64,000 bases of DNA, from assembly GCA_000320605.2 (NCBI GenBank), contig KB445791.1, positions 3,398,576-3,462,575 on the forward strand, given 5' to 3'. The DNA comes from Gelatoporia subvermispora B. Taxonomy: Eukaryota; Basidiomycota; Agaricomycetes; Polyporales; Gelatoporiaceae. This document shows positions 46,001 to 57,899 of this stretch, in pieces; position 1 is the stretch's first letter, and the number at the start of each line of letters is the position of its first letter. The notes under the pieces were generated by a model. That model worked only from the letters and a program-made list of their open reading frames with translations. It searched no databases and was not told where the DNA came from. The position numbers and the translations under genes are program-made.

Positions 46001-48630
46001 CCTTGCCCTCATGTTCCGCCTGCAGTGCCGCGAATTGCTCTTGCGCTTCTTGCAGAGAGCTCTTCAGCTGCTCGGCCTTCTTTGCCAGCATATCGCGTTC
46101 GCCAACAGCCATGTCGATTTCCGCCTGCTTTGTGTTGATCTGAGCAGTCCAAGGCTGGAGTTCTTGCTGCTTGACCTCAATCTGGTCATGGAAGACCTGC
46201 GTCTTGTCTGGCCAGGCAGTGTCAGTTGATGTAAATATGTAACGTGTCAGGAGCCGTTGCTTGCCTTTCAGACTGTCACGGATCTGTTCAAGTACTTTCT
46301 CTTCCCGAGCCAGATCCTCCTCCAGATCCTCCAACTTTCCCCGCTCTTTGTTCAGCTTCGTGGTACTGTGCTCGATAGTGCGGGAGGCAGTCGTCAGAGA
46401 GTTCTCGTCCTGAGGTAACTAGTCAGCAAACATATAGCAAACTACCCGAACCAATATACTTCTTGTAACGACTTCCTCAGTTTCTTGGCCTTCGCGTTCG
46501 TGTGCTTGCGTTTCTCTTCGAAACCAATCTGCTGCTTCTCGTGATCTTTGAGTTCTGTCAGAGCCTCCGCGGCCGCGGCTTTCACTTCCTGAACACATGA
46601 CCAGATCAATCAGGAAGTGAGGAATGGGGCAGAAGATTCAATACATACATCGTACAGAGCGCACCGCTCCTCATAATGCTTTTCTAGCATTTCCAAGTGC
46701 GTGATGTCGTCGCGGTTGCGCTCAGTCTCCTCCTTCAGCTCTTTATCCGTTTGGTCCTGAGATACGCATGAGGGAGATGTCTGTTTTATCAAGACGAGAC
46801 AACTCACAATGTCCCTGGCGTATCGGTCCTCGTTCTCAAGACATCTCCAGATATACCACTGCCATAAGCGAGACAGAGCACGGACATGCTCGTTCTGGAG
46901 CCGTAAATAATCTTCGGCCTCTTTCTTCTTGGCTTCGAGAGCGTTACGTTCGCGCTCCACGATCTTGAGTCTGTTCAGTTTCTCGACACGGTCTTCTGAG
47001 AGACGCTCCATTTCGACGAGGGCTTCCTCGAGAGGTTCCTTGTACTTGGAGGTCCCGATGATATCCTCGAGATACTCCAGAAGTCCATCATCGTGCTCAG
47101 TTTGAGCCTTGGGTTTCATCTGCGCGATCGACTCAACCTCACCCTGGGAGGGTGGTGTGAGCATACATCACAAAATACAGCCACAGAGTCTTACCTGAAG
47201 AATCAGGAAGCGGTTGTGATCGAGGTCGATTCCACGCCCTTTCAGCAGCGTCTGCACCTCGCTGTAGCTGCTCTGCCGTCCGTTGATAGTATACCTGCTC
47301 GAGTTATTTTTGTACGCAGTACGGGCTACGACCAGGTCTGTGCCGGGTACCGCTTCGAATTCGTTTGGTCCTGGCTATGAATGTACGCGTCAGGTAATCG
47401 GTAGACTATTAGATCAGATCAGAGACTAGAGACTGACCAGATCGAGGATCTCCCGAAAATGAACTTCAACACTGCACTCGTCCAAGTCAGGATACCGGGC
47501 GGAGTTGTGAATGAGTTCGGAGAGTTTCCCTTGCCGCATCTTCGAAGCGCGGTATCCAAAGACAAATAACAGAGCGTCGATCGTGTTCGACTTTCCTGAA
47601 CCGTTCGGACCAACAATGGCAGAGAATGACTGGTGCAATCGTCAGCGGGGAGGAGTGACATTCGTCATGAACGTACCTTATGAAAAGGTCCAATATCTTG
47701 TCTGCCAGCATAGCTCTTGAAATTGATCAGTGCCATCTTGTGGATCACGAGCCGAGGCTTGGGCCCTTGAGGTTCCTCGGGTTGAAGTAATTGCTCCTGC
47801 GCTGACACAGCCTTTGGAGGATCAAGTAGAGACTGTTCTTCTTCCTCCGCTGGAGCAGCCACTCCATGGCTAGCATCCTGACTGCCGCTATGAGGCTCCT
47901 CAAGGGTTTCCTCTGCGTCACTGACGTCGACTACGAGCGCAATGCGCCGCGCAGTGCGAGGCTTTAGATCCAGGTTCGACTCGATCTCGTCTTCCTCTGC
48001 TTCACGGTCAGATTCGCCTCTTTCCGCAGGTTCTGGTGGCCCTTCCGACTCGACAACCCCTGACAACGCGTCCACGTTCGATCCTTCGTCATCATTTGCC
48101 TCTTTGACATTGGACAGTTTGGGCTTGACTTGGGCTGAGCGTGCCGATGTCGACGAGATCCTCCGGCCGGACGAAGCTGTGACATCTTCCGGGTCCACTG
48201 AAGCGCGTGTACGGCGACTCCCAGTCCTCGACACAGGTTCCTTCTTCACTGCGACCGAGGGGAGTTTCCTAGAGGATGTGCGCCTGGCCTTGGGTTTCAC
48301 CTCCTCTTCCTCAGGGTCACTCTCGTAGTCCGCATCAAGAGACGGCCGCGACTTCTTGGAGGGTGGCGCCGACTGCACATCTTCCTCCTCGCCCTCTGAT
48401 TCCGGGATTTCTTCAAGCGACTTCTTTGGACGACCTCTAGGGCGCGTGGTAGTTGAAGGGACAGCAGAAGTGGACCTACGCGTCCGAGAAAGTGGCTTTA
48501 CGTTTTCTTGCTCCTCATTCGCGATAGACGTCTGGCGTTTCCGTTTCGATGCTGGTTTCTCTTGTACCGGTTCCACTGGCGTAGGTTCTACTGATGCTCT
48601 TGTGGAGCGGTTTGACCGACGTGGCGGCAT
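43008..48630 (-). CDS. SMC4: Condensin subunit SMC4
   Basis: The start is MPPRRSNRSTRAS at 48630. A disordered, Ser/Glu-rich extension of about 290 residues comes first, including an AT-hook-like RPRGRPKK (48421-48444). The ATPase head follows: MALINFKSYAG and the Walker A loop GPNGSGKSN, then FRASKMRQGKLSELIHNS-type residues specific to SMC4. Two long coiled coils flank a hinge (GNGGRLG-type region and VDTVDQGQACIEYLRK near 45480-45600; VTLAGQLIDASGTMSGGG at 45225). The C-terminal head has NLSGGEK, then LALVFALHVYKPTPLYFMDE with the Walker B DE. The protein ends ISIDNHPLHAIPVN. SMC4 pairs with SMC2 in condensin to compact mitotic chromosomes. Around fifteen introns; length near 1,550 residues. 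Confidence 0.95.
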
Positions 48631-48859
48631 GCTTGCCGGGGAAGGTGCTGAACGATGTTGAGAGCAAGCAGTCCAACCCGGGCCCCGGCGATTCACCATG
48701 TTCGCGACGCGTCAGTCACGTGCGACGCGTCGATGCAAGCACAACTTCAAGCGCAGAAGGCCAAACGCGAAATACGATCATTGTCAATAATTGCAATGTC
48801 GAAAGTGAATCTGAAATTACAATAGCGCAATCTCTATTGGTATACAAGTGTCAGATGCA

Positions 48860-50753
48860 CTACTGCCATTTGGCCCATTCCGCGTTCAGTCCATCATTTG
48901 CCCTCCAGAGCTGGTTCCCGAGCCATCTTGTCAAGCGCTCTTCGTCCCTTTCAATGGCTCCCTCGTCAAGGATAGTCGTGTCTCCCTCTCCCCATAGCGA
49001 CAAGATCGTCCAGCCAACAACAAGCATACCCGGAGGCCGCTGCTCACCGATGCTATCCAGGGCCGCAATGATGTTTCGCAAAGTAGAGACTATCACGCGC
49101 TGGTCGGGCATGGACGCGCGCTCTATCAGGGCTATCGGGGTATTTGCGGGGTAAGCAGTGCCATTTCGCCTACTTGTGGCTTCACCGGACTGTGCCTGGA
49201 GGGTGTCCAGTACTTCAGGTAATCTGGCTACTCCCATTAAGATGACCAGAGTTCGACTGCGTTCGTAGCCCGGTAGTTTGACTAGTTTGCCTTGCCTCCC
49301 CACTCCGGTGCACACGACAAAAGACTCTGCTGCGCCACGCTGGGTCACCGGGATGCCGGCGAAAGTAGGACCCGCGAGGACGGAGCTTACGCCCGGTACG
49401 ACGACGGGCTCAAAGCCACGTGCGCGGAAATAGAGCACTTCTTCACCCGCTCGGCCATATACGGAAGGATCACCTTGCTTGAGCTACGTAGGCTTAGTAC
49501 AGCACCAACGAAATGGATCGTGATCCACTCACCCTGACAACGGTAAGTCCTCGTCGTGCCGCTTCCACTGCCGCCTCCATCAACTCATTCTGAGCTCCGT
49601 CTGCATTCCCGGGAAATTTGCGCGCAATCCGCACCTGCACAGTGGGAGGTATAATGGCCAAAACTGCTGCTGGCACCAATTTATCGGAAAGCACGAGATC
49701 GGCGAGTTTTGTGAGAGCTGTGTGTGTCGCCACGGTGAGCAGAGATGGATGCCCTGGACCAGATCCGACGAGGAAGATCCTTCCGTGACGCGGGGAAATC
49801 TCGAGCCCATGTAGAGAATGATGAGTACTGGCATCTGTCTCTTCTTGGCTGGCTGGTCCCACAAGGGATAACAAGTACCCTTTATCGTCAAGCATGCTCA
49901 TCATCTCCTTCTCCGTGAGGGAGGCCAGCTTTTGCAGAGGCCAATACTCGCTGACTTGGGCAACCCATTTCAGCCGCCGCCGCGCACGTTCTGTCTCGGA
50001 TTCTCCTTGACTTCTCTGAGGAACGGGTCGATTGGGGGTTGAGACACCACTATCCTCACCATCCTCGCCATCAAGTTCCTCGACCACAACGGGCTCGGAT
50101 GCCTTGGCAAGACTTCTCAATTTTCCGACCTGTACCACTGCTCCACCGGCCTCTCTTGGCAACTTCGAGACGATCTCCCTTTTCAGCCTCCCGGCGAGAC
50201 GACATCCCTGACCATTGGTAGTTATTGCAAATTGCAGTGGTGTTGCTGAGCCCGTCTCCGGGTCACGAATACGATGTGAGGACATGAAGGAGAAGTCGCA
50301 TAGCTCCGGTATGTCGGTGACATTAATGGGGATATTCCGTGACTTGCATAGTCGTGCAATTTGAAGAGCAGATTCTCGAGTCCGGCGCGAATATGGGGAT
50401 GAGCCGAGAATTGTGTCTGTAATGCAGACCAGGCTGACACCTCCCGTTGTAGAGATAAACGCGTCCAAGACTCCGGCATCGCGATCGCCATCTGCAGATC
50501 TGTCCGAGGAGGATGGAAGGGCATCTAAGTCCAGGATACTGAGCTGCCCTTGCTGAGAACGCCAACGAAGCTCTTCGCACGCGGCATCTGCTCCGCCCTT
50601 TGCGATCACGATAACGATGGAGTTCGCCTCCAGAGCAGAGAAAGCACGAGAGGCCGCGAGAGCATTCGACCCGATTATGAGAAAGGTTTTGTCCTGAAGT
50701 CGAAAGGAGAGTAACAAGGATGCATCTCCGGTGGGTTGAGGATACACAGCCAT
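48860..50753 (-). CDS. MET1: Uroporphyrinogen-III C-methyltransferase with N-terminal Met8-like domain
   Basis: Two exons (49533-50753, 48860-49483) give 614 residues from MAVYPQPTGDASLL. The C-terminal half is a SUMT: VGSGPGHPSLLT (SAM loop), VLSDKLVPAAVL, RLKQGDPSVYGRAGEE across the intron, and VPGVSSVLAGPTFAGIPVTQRG. It methylates uroporphyrinogen III at C2 and C7 to precorrin-2, the branch to siroheme for sulphite and nitrite reductases. The N-terminal 210 residues resemble the precorrin-2 dehydrogenase/ferrochelatase fold (FLIIGSNALAASRAFSAL, then ARLCKSRNIPINVTDIPELCDFSF), but the nucleotide loop is GSNALA instead of GGGxVA. A linker of about 100 residues separates the halves. It is divergent from SRP14 with only 217 bases between. 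Confidence 0.92.
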
Positions 50754-50970
50754 AATGGATAAAGAGTGGATGGCGCAAAAGAACTCGGAGTCATCTTGTG
50801 CACCGAAGAGAGCGTTTGAGGAACGCAGCTCACCGTTTCGTCACGATGAGCAATTTCTCGCCCTCCTATTGGTGTTACAGTCACGCGCATTCTGCACGTG
50901 TAGCGCGTCACTGCGTGTCACGCTCGTACCTGCAGGGCGCTTATGTAACCCTCCTTACCGTCCAGCTTCG
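50754..50970. promoter_or_regulatory. Compact bidirectional promoter
   Basis: 217 bases carry both promoters of Met1 (-) and SRP14 (+). No TATA box is obvious. The + strand side is C/T-rich just before the ATG. Confidence 0.5.
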
Positions 50971-51650
50971 ATGTATGAAGGGGAGCTGGTCGACCACGAT
51001 ACCGTACGTTATTGCAGTGCTACGTCGTGCACTTTCATCTGACTTGTATCAGTTCTTTTCTAGATTGACTGGGTTGTTCGAGAGCTCGACGCAGTCCGGT
51101 TCAATATGGTTGACCCATAAACGACGTATGTCGCGCGTTTCATGTCTCACTCTGTACCCATTGACGAAGCACTATCTGCGCTCAGTGAGACATGATGGAG
51201 AGGATGTGCAGATGTCTTCTGCAGATAATGAGACCAAGGAATACCCATGTCTGGTCCGAGCAACGAATGGCAAAGATGTGAAGCTGTCGACTAAAGTAAG
51301 CTCGTAATTGTCGCATGCGTGGGCTCGCCACTCATCATCGCTATAATGTGACTGCCACTCCTCAGGTTGACCCTGCACAGCTCGATGCATTTCATAACAG
51401 ATATGGCGCCCTCCTCAAGAGCTCGATGACGACTCTGCGCAAGCGAGACAAGAAGCGGGAGAAACAAAGAGCTGAAGAACAAGCACGTCGGAAGCGTCGG
51501 CTCACGGAGGCCATCCAGGTAGAAGGTCCAAAGCGGGGTAATGGTCGTCGCAGACGGCAAAGACGCATGAAGGCTGCTCTGAGGCAGGAGGAGACTCGCA
51601 AGCGTGTTCAAGAACGGGAGGAGCAGAAAGCTAGAGCAAAAGCTGTCTAG
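50971..51650 (+). CDS. SRP14: Signal recognition particle subunit SRP14
   Basis: Four exons give 166 residues from MYEGELVDHDT. The family core is plain: FFSRLTGLFESSTQSGSIW then LTHKR, an acidic loop, YPCLVRATNGKDVKLSTKV, and the helix VDPAQLDAFHNRYGALLKSSM. SRP14 (as an SRP9/14 or, in yeast, SRP14/SRP21 partner) binds the Alu domain of SRP RNA and slows elongation while the ribosome is delivered to the ER. The C-terminal 65 residues are a strongly basic, Arg/Lys-rich helix, longer than in animal SRP14, as common in fungi. The start sits in a short first exon typical of this gene. Confidence 0.92.
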
Positions 51651-51979
51651 ACGGACTTCCTTCTGTTAGGCCGCATATTATTGGCATCACCATATTGCGG
51701 GCTACTTGTACTAGTTCGCTGTTTTCTGTATGGGATCATGGACTGTCTGAATACCTGAGTTGGGATCAAGAACGCTCGAATGAGGTTCGAGGGAAGCGTG
51801 TGAACAGGGCAGAGTTGGGCCGAGCGGCCGACAGCTGCCACGGGCGCTGGGCTCGTGTAGCATGATCATAGCATCTGGGTCTCCAAGTGTCCCCTCGCCT
51901 TCCGCCAGTGTAGCGGCTCAGCGGAAGACTCATACACATCTATTCTCTAATTCTACAACGGTATATCTGATCCGACCAT
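51651..51979. other. Intergenic, tandem genes
   Basis: 329 bases between SRP14 and the DUF726 gene, holding the 3' end of one and the promoter of the other. A TA-rich stretch occurs at about 51960-51968 (GTATATCTG) directly before the ATG. No gene is seen. Confidence 0.45.
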
Positions 51980-54900
51980 ATGCCTGTGGTTAGCTCCTCT
52001 GCGATTACACCTATCGAGGCTGATATCTTCGATGATGACGATGACGGCTGGCAAGACATGCCGGTGGTTCGTCAGGCCGACGAATTTGCCAACGGGCTTG
52101 ACGAGGAGGACCAGAAGAAGTACCATTACGTCCCGACAGTGAAGAAGGACAGTTCTGTCGCGGGTGCGAGCAATGCGACCGGAAACTTGCTTGATGTCGA
52201 CTATGAGGGGAACGAATGGCGCGCGAAGGTCGACCAGAACGAGAACGAATATACGCGGCTGCGGATGATAGAGGAGGACGAATCTGATGAAGTACATCTC
52301 CGCACTCGGTATCTGTTCGACGAAGACAAGGCTATGACGCCCCTTAGCCAGATGCAAGCCACGAAAGATCTGCTTACCGAGGCTCAGCGCATAGCCTACG
52401 TCGGTGTCTGCTCGCTCTCATGCAAGGAGATGGTCGACAGGCTGAAGACGGTCAATCGCAAAGAGCTGAAGAAATCCATTCAGAGCATGGAGCTTTGGTC
52501 ACTGAAAATCATGGGTCGGTTGTATTATCATATGGAGCTTGCAACTGAAGGTGAACGCTTGTCCTTTCGCAATTTAGGTGGACCACTCGCTGAATAGTAT
52601 TGATAGAACAGAAGATGATTGAGAGCTTGGCACTTCATGGCATCGAGGCGAAGGACCTCGTACCGTCACTCATGACAACTCACACCGTCGCAAACCCTGA
52701 GTACGATCCTGCGGAAGCTCGGCGGCAAGCAGAAGCCCAAGCAGCATCGGAGAAAGAGTCCACAGATAATCAAGCCATGGGGTCCACTGACGACTCACAC
52801 ACGCCTCGTGCTTCTCCATCCAACACACCGACTCAGGGCAACACTGTACCGAAGCATGTGCAAACGACCACAAAGGTCCTGGAAGACACCCAGACATCAA
52901 CTCTTGCTGGTGTCAGCACACATCTATCTGCTGTAGATAAGGACGTCACACTAGACATCCGATGGACGGTACTCTGCGATCTGTTCTTGATCCTGGTCGC
53001 AGACAGTGTGTACGACGCCCGGTCCCGGGTACTTCTTGAGACTGTAGCTCTGAAGCTAGGGCTTGGATGGTTGGATGTAGTGAAGTTCGAGCGTCGCGTG
53101 ACCGAGGCTCTCGAAATCCAGGAGGGCGTGGAGAAGCTGGAACAGAACGATGCCATCGAGGTTGTACAGAAGAGCTCGAAAAAGCGACGGTACATGATGC
53201 TTGGACTTGCGACCCTTGGTGCGTGCACCTTTCGATCTCAAGAACTGCGGACTGATAAAGGCACTCTAGGTGGAGGTCTGGTGATCGGTCTCTCAGCAGG
53301 CTTGCTGGCCCCGGTCATTGGTGCTGGCTTGGGTGCAGCGTTCACTACCATTGGTATCACTGGAACCACTAGTTTCCTCGCAGGGACTGCTGGTGCTGCC
53401 GTGATCACGACAGGAGGAGTGTTGACTGGATCCGGCATCGCGGCTCGCGGTATGGCCAACCGGACACAGTACGTCCGCACGTTCGACATTCTTCCCCTGC
53501 ACAACAACAAACGTGTGAATTGTATTCTCACTGTGTCCGGGTGAGTACGACTATTCTGTTGCATTCCTCATCATGTGCTCAATGCTGGACCGCTTAGATT
53601 CATGACCGGCCCCCAGGACGATGTTCGACTCCCGTTCAGCGTACTTGACCCCGTCGTTGGTGACGTTTTCAGTGTGCTATGGGAGCCAGAGATGATCCGC
53701 GAAACGGGTAGCGCACTAAAGATCCTGACAACGGAAGTGCTCACCCAGATCGGGCAGACCGTCCTATCTGCAACAGTCATGACGGCGTTGATGAGTGCCT
53801 TGCAGTGGCCTATCAGTGGGTCTCTCAGTGCTTCACGCAGCGTGGGCCTGGTTGACTAACGTTGACATCTAGTTCTCACCAAACTTGGATACCTCATTGA
53901 TAATCCGTGGTCGAATGCTCTAGATCGTGCTAAGGCGGCGGGAAGCGTTCTTGCGGATGTCTTGTTACGCCGACATCTGGGTGTTCGGCCTATCACACTC
54001 ATTGGATTCTCTCTCGGCGGACGAGTGATTTTCTATGCCCTAGTCGAATTGGCAAAGCAGAAGGCGTTCGGTATTGTGCAAGACGTCTTCATCCTCGGTG
54101 CGACCGTGACTGCGCCTTTGAAGACGTGGTTAGAGGTCCGATCTGTCGTTTCGGGCAGATTTGTCAATGGATATGCCAGGAATGACTGGGTCCTGAATTA
54201 CCTCTTCCGCGCTACCAGTGGAGATCTGAATACGGTAGCTGGACTGCGGCCGGTGAAGGACGTGCCTGGATTGGAGAACGTGGACGTAACTGACAAGATT
54301 GCTGGGCATATGAGTTATCGGACTTTTATGCCACTCATTCTGGACCAACTGGGCTTCCCTGTGTCTGCAGATTATTTCGACGAACCACAGGTATGCGGTG
54401 ATAGCTATTTGCAATCGGCCCCCGTTCTAAAACGTCACGTACTTGCAGGAGCCCGACTTCGAGGAGGATCGCATCGTGGTGCGGGAGGGCGAGGATCACA
54501 ACCAGAAGAAAAAGAGCTGGTACTCGAGACGGAAGAAATCAACCCCTTCCTCCGGGTCGACCTCGCGGCTACCTTCCACGAGCTCACATTCCACGCATAA
54601 GAAGTCATCATCCAAATCCAGTGTCACAAGCGATGACCTTCCGCCACGAGAAGGAGCTTCCTCTCCCTCTCGCCCTACCTCACCTACCCCCAGCCCAGAC
54701 ACCGCGAAGACACAGTTTATTCCTACTACTCCCGAAGAGTCTCCAGAATCTACTATACCGCTTCATGCGGGATTCGACATCAAGGCTATGAAGGAGGTCA
54801 TCGGAACAGCGGAAGCGGACCCTGCCGAATTGCAAGTACCAACACCAACTCGGTTTACTGCACCTCCAATCCCGCCGCCTACTCACCGTACGGCGTCAGC

Positions 54901-55534
54901 GCCTCCGCCATTGCAAGAGATCACCGACCCTGTACCCCCATCACGCCCCTCATTTAACCCACCGTCTAGTCTTTATGAGCATGTTGTCGCGGGCCCTTCG
55001 TTGAGCTCGGCAGACGCAATGGACCAGCTGTCAAGGTCCATGTCAATGAGCAACATTCACGATACGGAGGAACGGAGTATGACGTCAAGCATCTCTCGGA
55101 GGTTTGCGTCCGAGGGGCCACCTTCACAGGACCTCCCAAGCATGACGTTTGGTGGAAGCGACGGCTCGTTGTGGCCAGCGCAACAGGACGGGTCGCTGCC
55201 ATATGGTGCATTTGGCGGTCCGCAGACAACGTTCGGCATAGGCGCACACCCTTCAAGGGAGAACTTTTCCTCGGGCTTGGGTGCAGAGCCGCTACGCGGC
55301 TTCTCTGCTTTCCGGTCAGATGCCTTATCGCCTCCGTCAGAGAACCCGTTCGCGTCGCCTGCTGTCCCGGGAATCTCGTTCGGCGCTGCGGACGGATCGA
55401 TAACATTTGCGCCATCGCCGAAAGTGGAGCAGGACCCGTGGGCATTGGGTGGCGGCGCTCGTACCTTTGGCGGTGACGGTACGAAGAGAGCGGCCACAAA
55501 TCCCTTGGATGCCAATCCCTGGCAGAGCTCATGA
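51980..55534 (+). CDS. DUF726 / TMCO4-like membrane alpha/beta hydrolase
   Basis: The start is MPVVSSSAITPIEADIFDD, after which an acidic region leads to a helical domain (LSQMQATKDLLTEAQRIAYVG). A Gly/Ala-rich hydrophobic segment of about 60 residues (GGLVIGLSAGLLAPVIGAGLG onward) can form membrane helices. The hydrolase fold follows, with the nucleophile elbow TLIGFSLGGRVIFYAL (Gly-x-Ser-x-Gly), an Asp in a later strand region and a His in KIAGHMSYRTFM. This order defines the DUF726 family (yeast Mil1/YFL034W, human TMCO4). Yeast Mil1 has been linked to the AP-1 clathrin adaptor. The C-terminal 370 residues are disordered, Ser/Pro-rich, with repeated NPFASP/NPW-like motifs that could bind EH or adaptor domains. 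Six introns; near 1,080 residues. Confidence 0.88.
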
Positions 55535-56536
55535 TGTGTACGAGTAACTTTCATCCTCTCTTTGTCTTTCACACCCGGTATTCTTCACTGCATCATCGCC
55601 ATTGGAACTCATCTTACGACATATACAGCATATCCTACGCATCGATTAGACTACGGAGCATGTACGGTAGCTAAACTTCACGAATACGGTCTTAACTCAC
55701 CCATCGATAAGACTTTCCTTTCTGGGCCTTGATCCACGAGAGAGCGGCACGGTGTCTGAGTCTGCTAGGGGCACGGCGTCTGCAAGGCAAACGCGAGAGT
55801 TTACACGCTCAGACTCTCCACCGCCCCGCAACATGCTGTGCTGGAGTGGGGGTGTCTGTACGTGTGCGTTATACAGGCTGCGCTATAACCATCGTGATCC
55901 ATACTATGGTCCGTACTATCCGTAAGGCACTTAGATATCGGAACTCGCTGTACCCCAGATCCTGCTGCTGCGTTCGCAGCTAGTATATTCTAGGACGTCC
56001 CTTGATCTTCGCAGCCTCACAGGATCTCGTGGGTAGGCATCGGGTCCAAAGTACAGCTGAGAAGATTGTAGTAGTGTGTCGTTTGCAGGTAGAGTGGCTC
56101 ACAGTGCCACTTTTTCAGCCCCGAAGGCTTCGAATCACGGCGACGGACTCCGCGCATCTGTGTTGCTGATCAAATGCCTGTGGTGGGACTTAACACGAGG
56201 ACAGGTTCTTGTTAACCTCGCGTGCATTCGCATGCACTCGCATGGGATGGCGTTATACGAGAGTGAGGAGAGTGAAGTGAGTGGCCATGTATTGTGCCGC
56301 TGCGGCAGACCAATGTTCCAGTGGATCTCCGATATCTCCCAGTGGCGCATGAAATCATCTTCCCTTCACAACCGCTTTAAAAACCAGCAGGATGTTTAAA
56401 GCCAACTCCTGTGCGCTGCCAGTGGGCACTGGGCAGTGTCCTCTACAATCCTCATTGGTTGCGGTGCGTCTACTGCAGTACTTTCTGCTATCATCCTCCA
56501 TAGCAAAAGCCTACTCGCCTTGTCCGCAATACCGAA
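55535..56536. other. Intergenic
   Basis: 1.0 kb between the DUF726 gene and the disordered-protein gene (tandem, +). No supported gene is seen. TTTAAAAA at about 56375-56383 may be a TATA-like element for the downstream gene, followed by a mixed leader of about 150 bases. Confidence 0.4.
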
Positions 56537-57250
56537 ATGGCTACCCGCCCCCGCCCCCGCCCAATCCTCAAGCGGGATTCTCCTCTTGTCGAACCGACCC
56601 TGATACATCTTCCATTCTCGACTTGCGGGAACGTACTTTCTCCTCATGTTCACTTTCCTCCGACGCCGGGTCTGTCCTCTCATCATCCTACTCACTCTCC
56701 ACGATCATACGACCGCGCGCCCATCGTTGTTTCCCCGAACGTATGTCAACTCCCACAACGAGGCGCACGCAAGCTGCATTCACCGCCTGTACACTTCGAG
56801 GTCGAACGGAGGGGCCGCAGTCGCAGTCGCAATACTCCAGAAGTGAAAGGGAGCTATTTCCATCCCCGCGCGTATGAAGCATGCAATCCCGAGCCAGAGC
56901 TCGATAGTCCCACTCCGCCCACCGACCTCCCCTTGACTCCGTCCCTCGTGCAAGACTTGTCACCGTCTGACGAGTCCGACGACTCGATTACCACTCCTCC
57001 CGGCTCCAAGCCCGCTGCGATCATTCAGGCATTCGCACCTCCCCCATTCCCTCAGAAAGCAGAGCTAGAGCCGTTCGCAGCGCAGGCACGCTCGACGACT
57101 TCGGACTTTATTCATTCGTCATCTCTGTCCTCGCCCCAAAAAGTGTCTCAGGAGACCAAGCGGAGGCCCGGTCTTAGCCGGAGTGACGAACAGAAACGGA
57201 GCGGAAGAATGTCGGTGACCTGGGATGAAGGCTGTTTGGGTGGATTTTGA
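56537..57250 (+). CDS. Disordered Pro/Ser-rich protein, 237 residues, unknown
   Basis: One uninterrupted exon from MATRPRPRPILKRDSPL to TGA at 57248-57250. Composition is Pro, Ser, Thr and Arg, with no predicted fold, signal peptide or membrane helix. Short conserved-looking blocks stand out: the basic opening RPRPRPILKR, PHVHFPPTPGLSSHHP, YDRAPIVVSPNVCQLPQRG and, at the end, RMSVTWDEGCLGGF. From memory, proteins with this HFPPTP...YDRAPIVVSPN layout recur in Agaricomycetes without a known function; I cannot verify that here. Many SP/TP dipeptides make it a plausible phosphoprotein. Confidence 0.65.
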   Translation: MATRPRPRPILKRDSPLVEPTLIHLPFSTCGNVLSPHVHFPPTPGLSSHHPTHSPRSYDRAPIVVSPNVCQLPQRGARKLHSPPVHFEVERRGRSRSRNTPEVKGSYFHPRAYEACNPEPELDSPTPPTDLPLTPSLVQDLSPSDESDDSITTPPGSKPAAIIQAFAPPPFPQKAELEPFAAQARSTTSDFIHSSSLSSPQKVSQETKRRPGLSRSDEQKRSGRMSVTWDEGCLGGF

Positions 57251-57899
57251 CTGCTGGATGTCGTCGTCATGATTATTAATTTCTCGTTCTTCCAGCACTT
57301 CCAGTTATTCGCAGACCTGTGTACCAGCGATACCAGATCCACACCCATACCACAATTCCACATACCCTGTTATTGCATCGTACTTCGCGTAAACGCAGGT
57401 CGTTAATATTATTTCTCTCTTCTGAGATTCAGATATCGCAAGCATTCTACATATGCGTATCGTCCACACATTCAAGCTAGTGGTAGTATCGTTCTGTTCG
57501 ACCTGTTGTTACTGGTAGACAAGACCGTAGCCGTTCGATCGGGAATGGGTTAGGTACCTGAGCCGGCGGCGTAGCGGAGCGCAACGAGTGTTAAGGATTG
57601 CCTCTTTTCAGTCATGAAATACAAGCTTTGCGGTGTGGTACCTCCAATTGGGCAACATCCATGGACTCGTTAACTTACGAGCATAGTTCAGCACACTGCT
57701 CGGAGACCCTCGACCGGAAGTTACTCATCAGGCAGCTTGTAAAGCTTCTCACCAGACCCGAGGAGCGAAATGCCTACGTATAAGATCGATTTGCAACATT
57801 CAGGTATATGTAGAACAGTATCGAAGAGATTCGTCGAGGCACGTACAATGACCTAAATAGAGACTTTATTGCCCTGATGCTGTCACTAATACAACGAGA
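57251..57899. other. Convergent 3' spacer
   Basis: 649 bases between the stop of the disordered-protein gene (+) and that of the first P450 (-). No gene seen; some A/T-rich stretches (57390-57450) suit 3'-end formation. Confidence 0.45.

Noticed and set aside
47942..48661. + strand frames opposite the SMC4 N-terminus
   Set aside because: Antisense of the Ser/Glu-rich disordered extension; no independent support.
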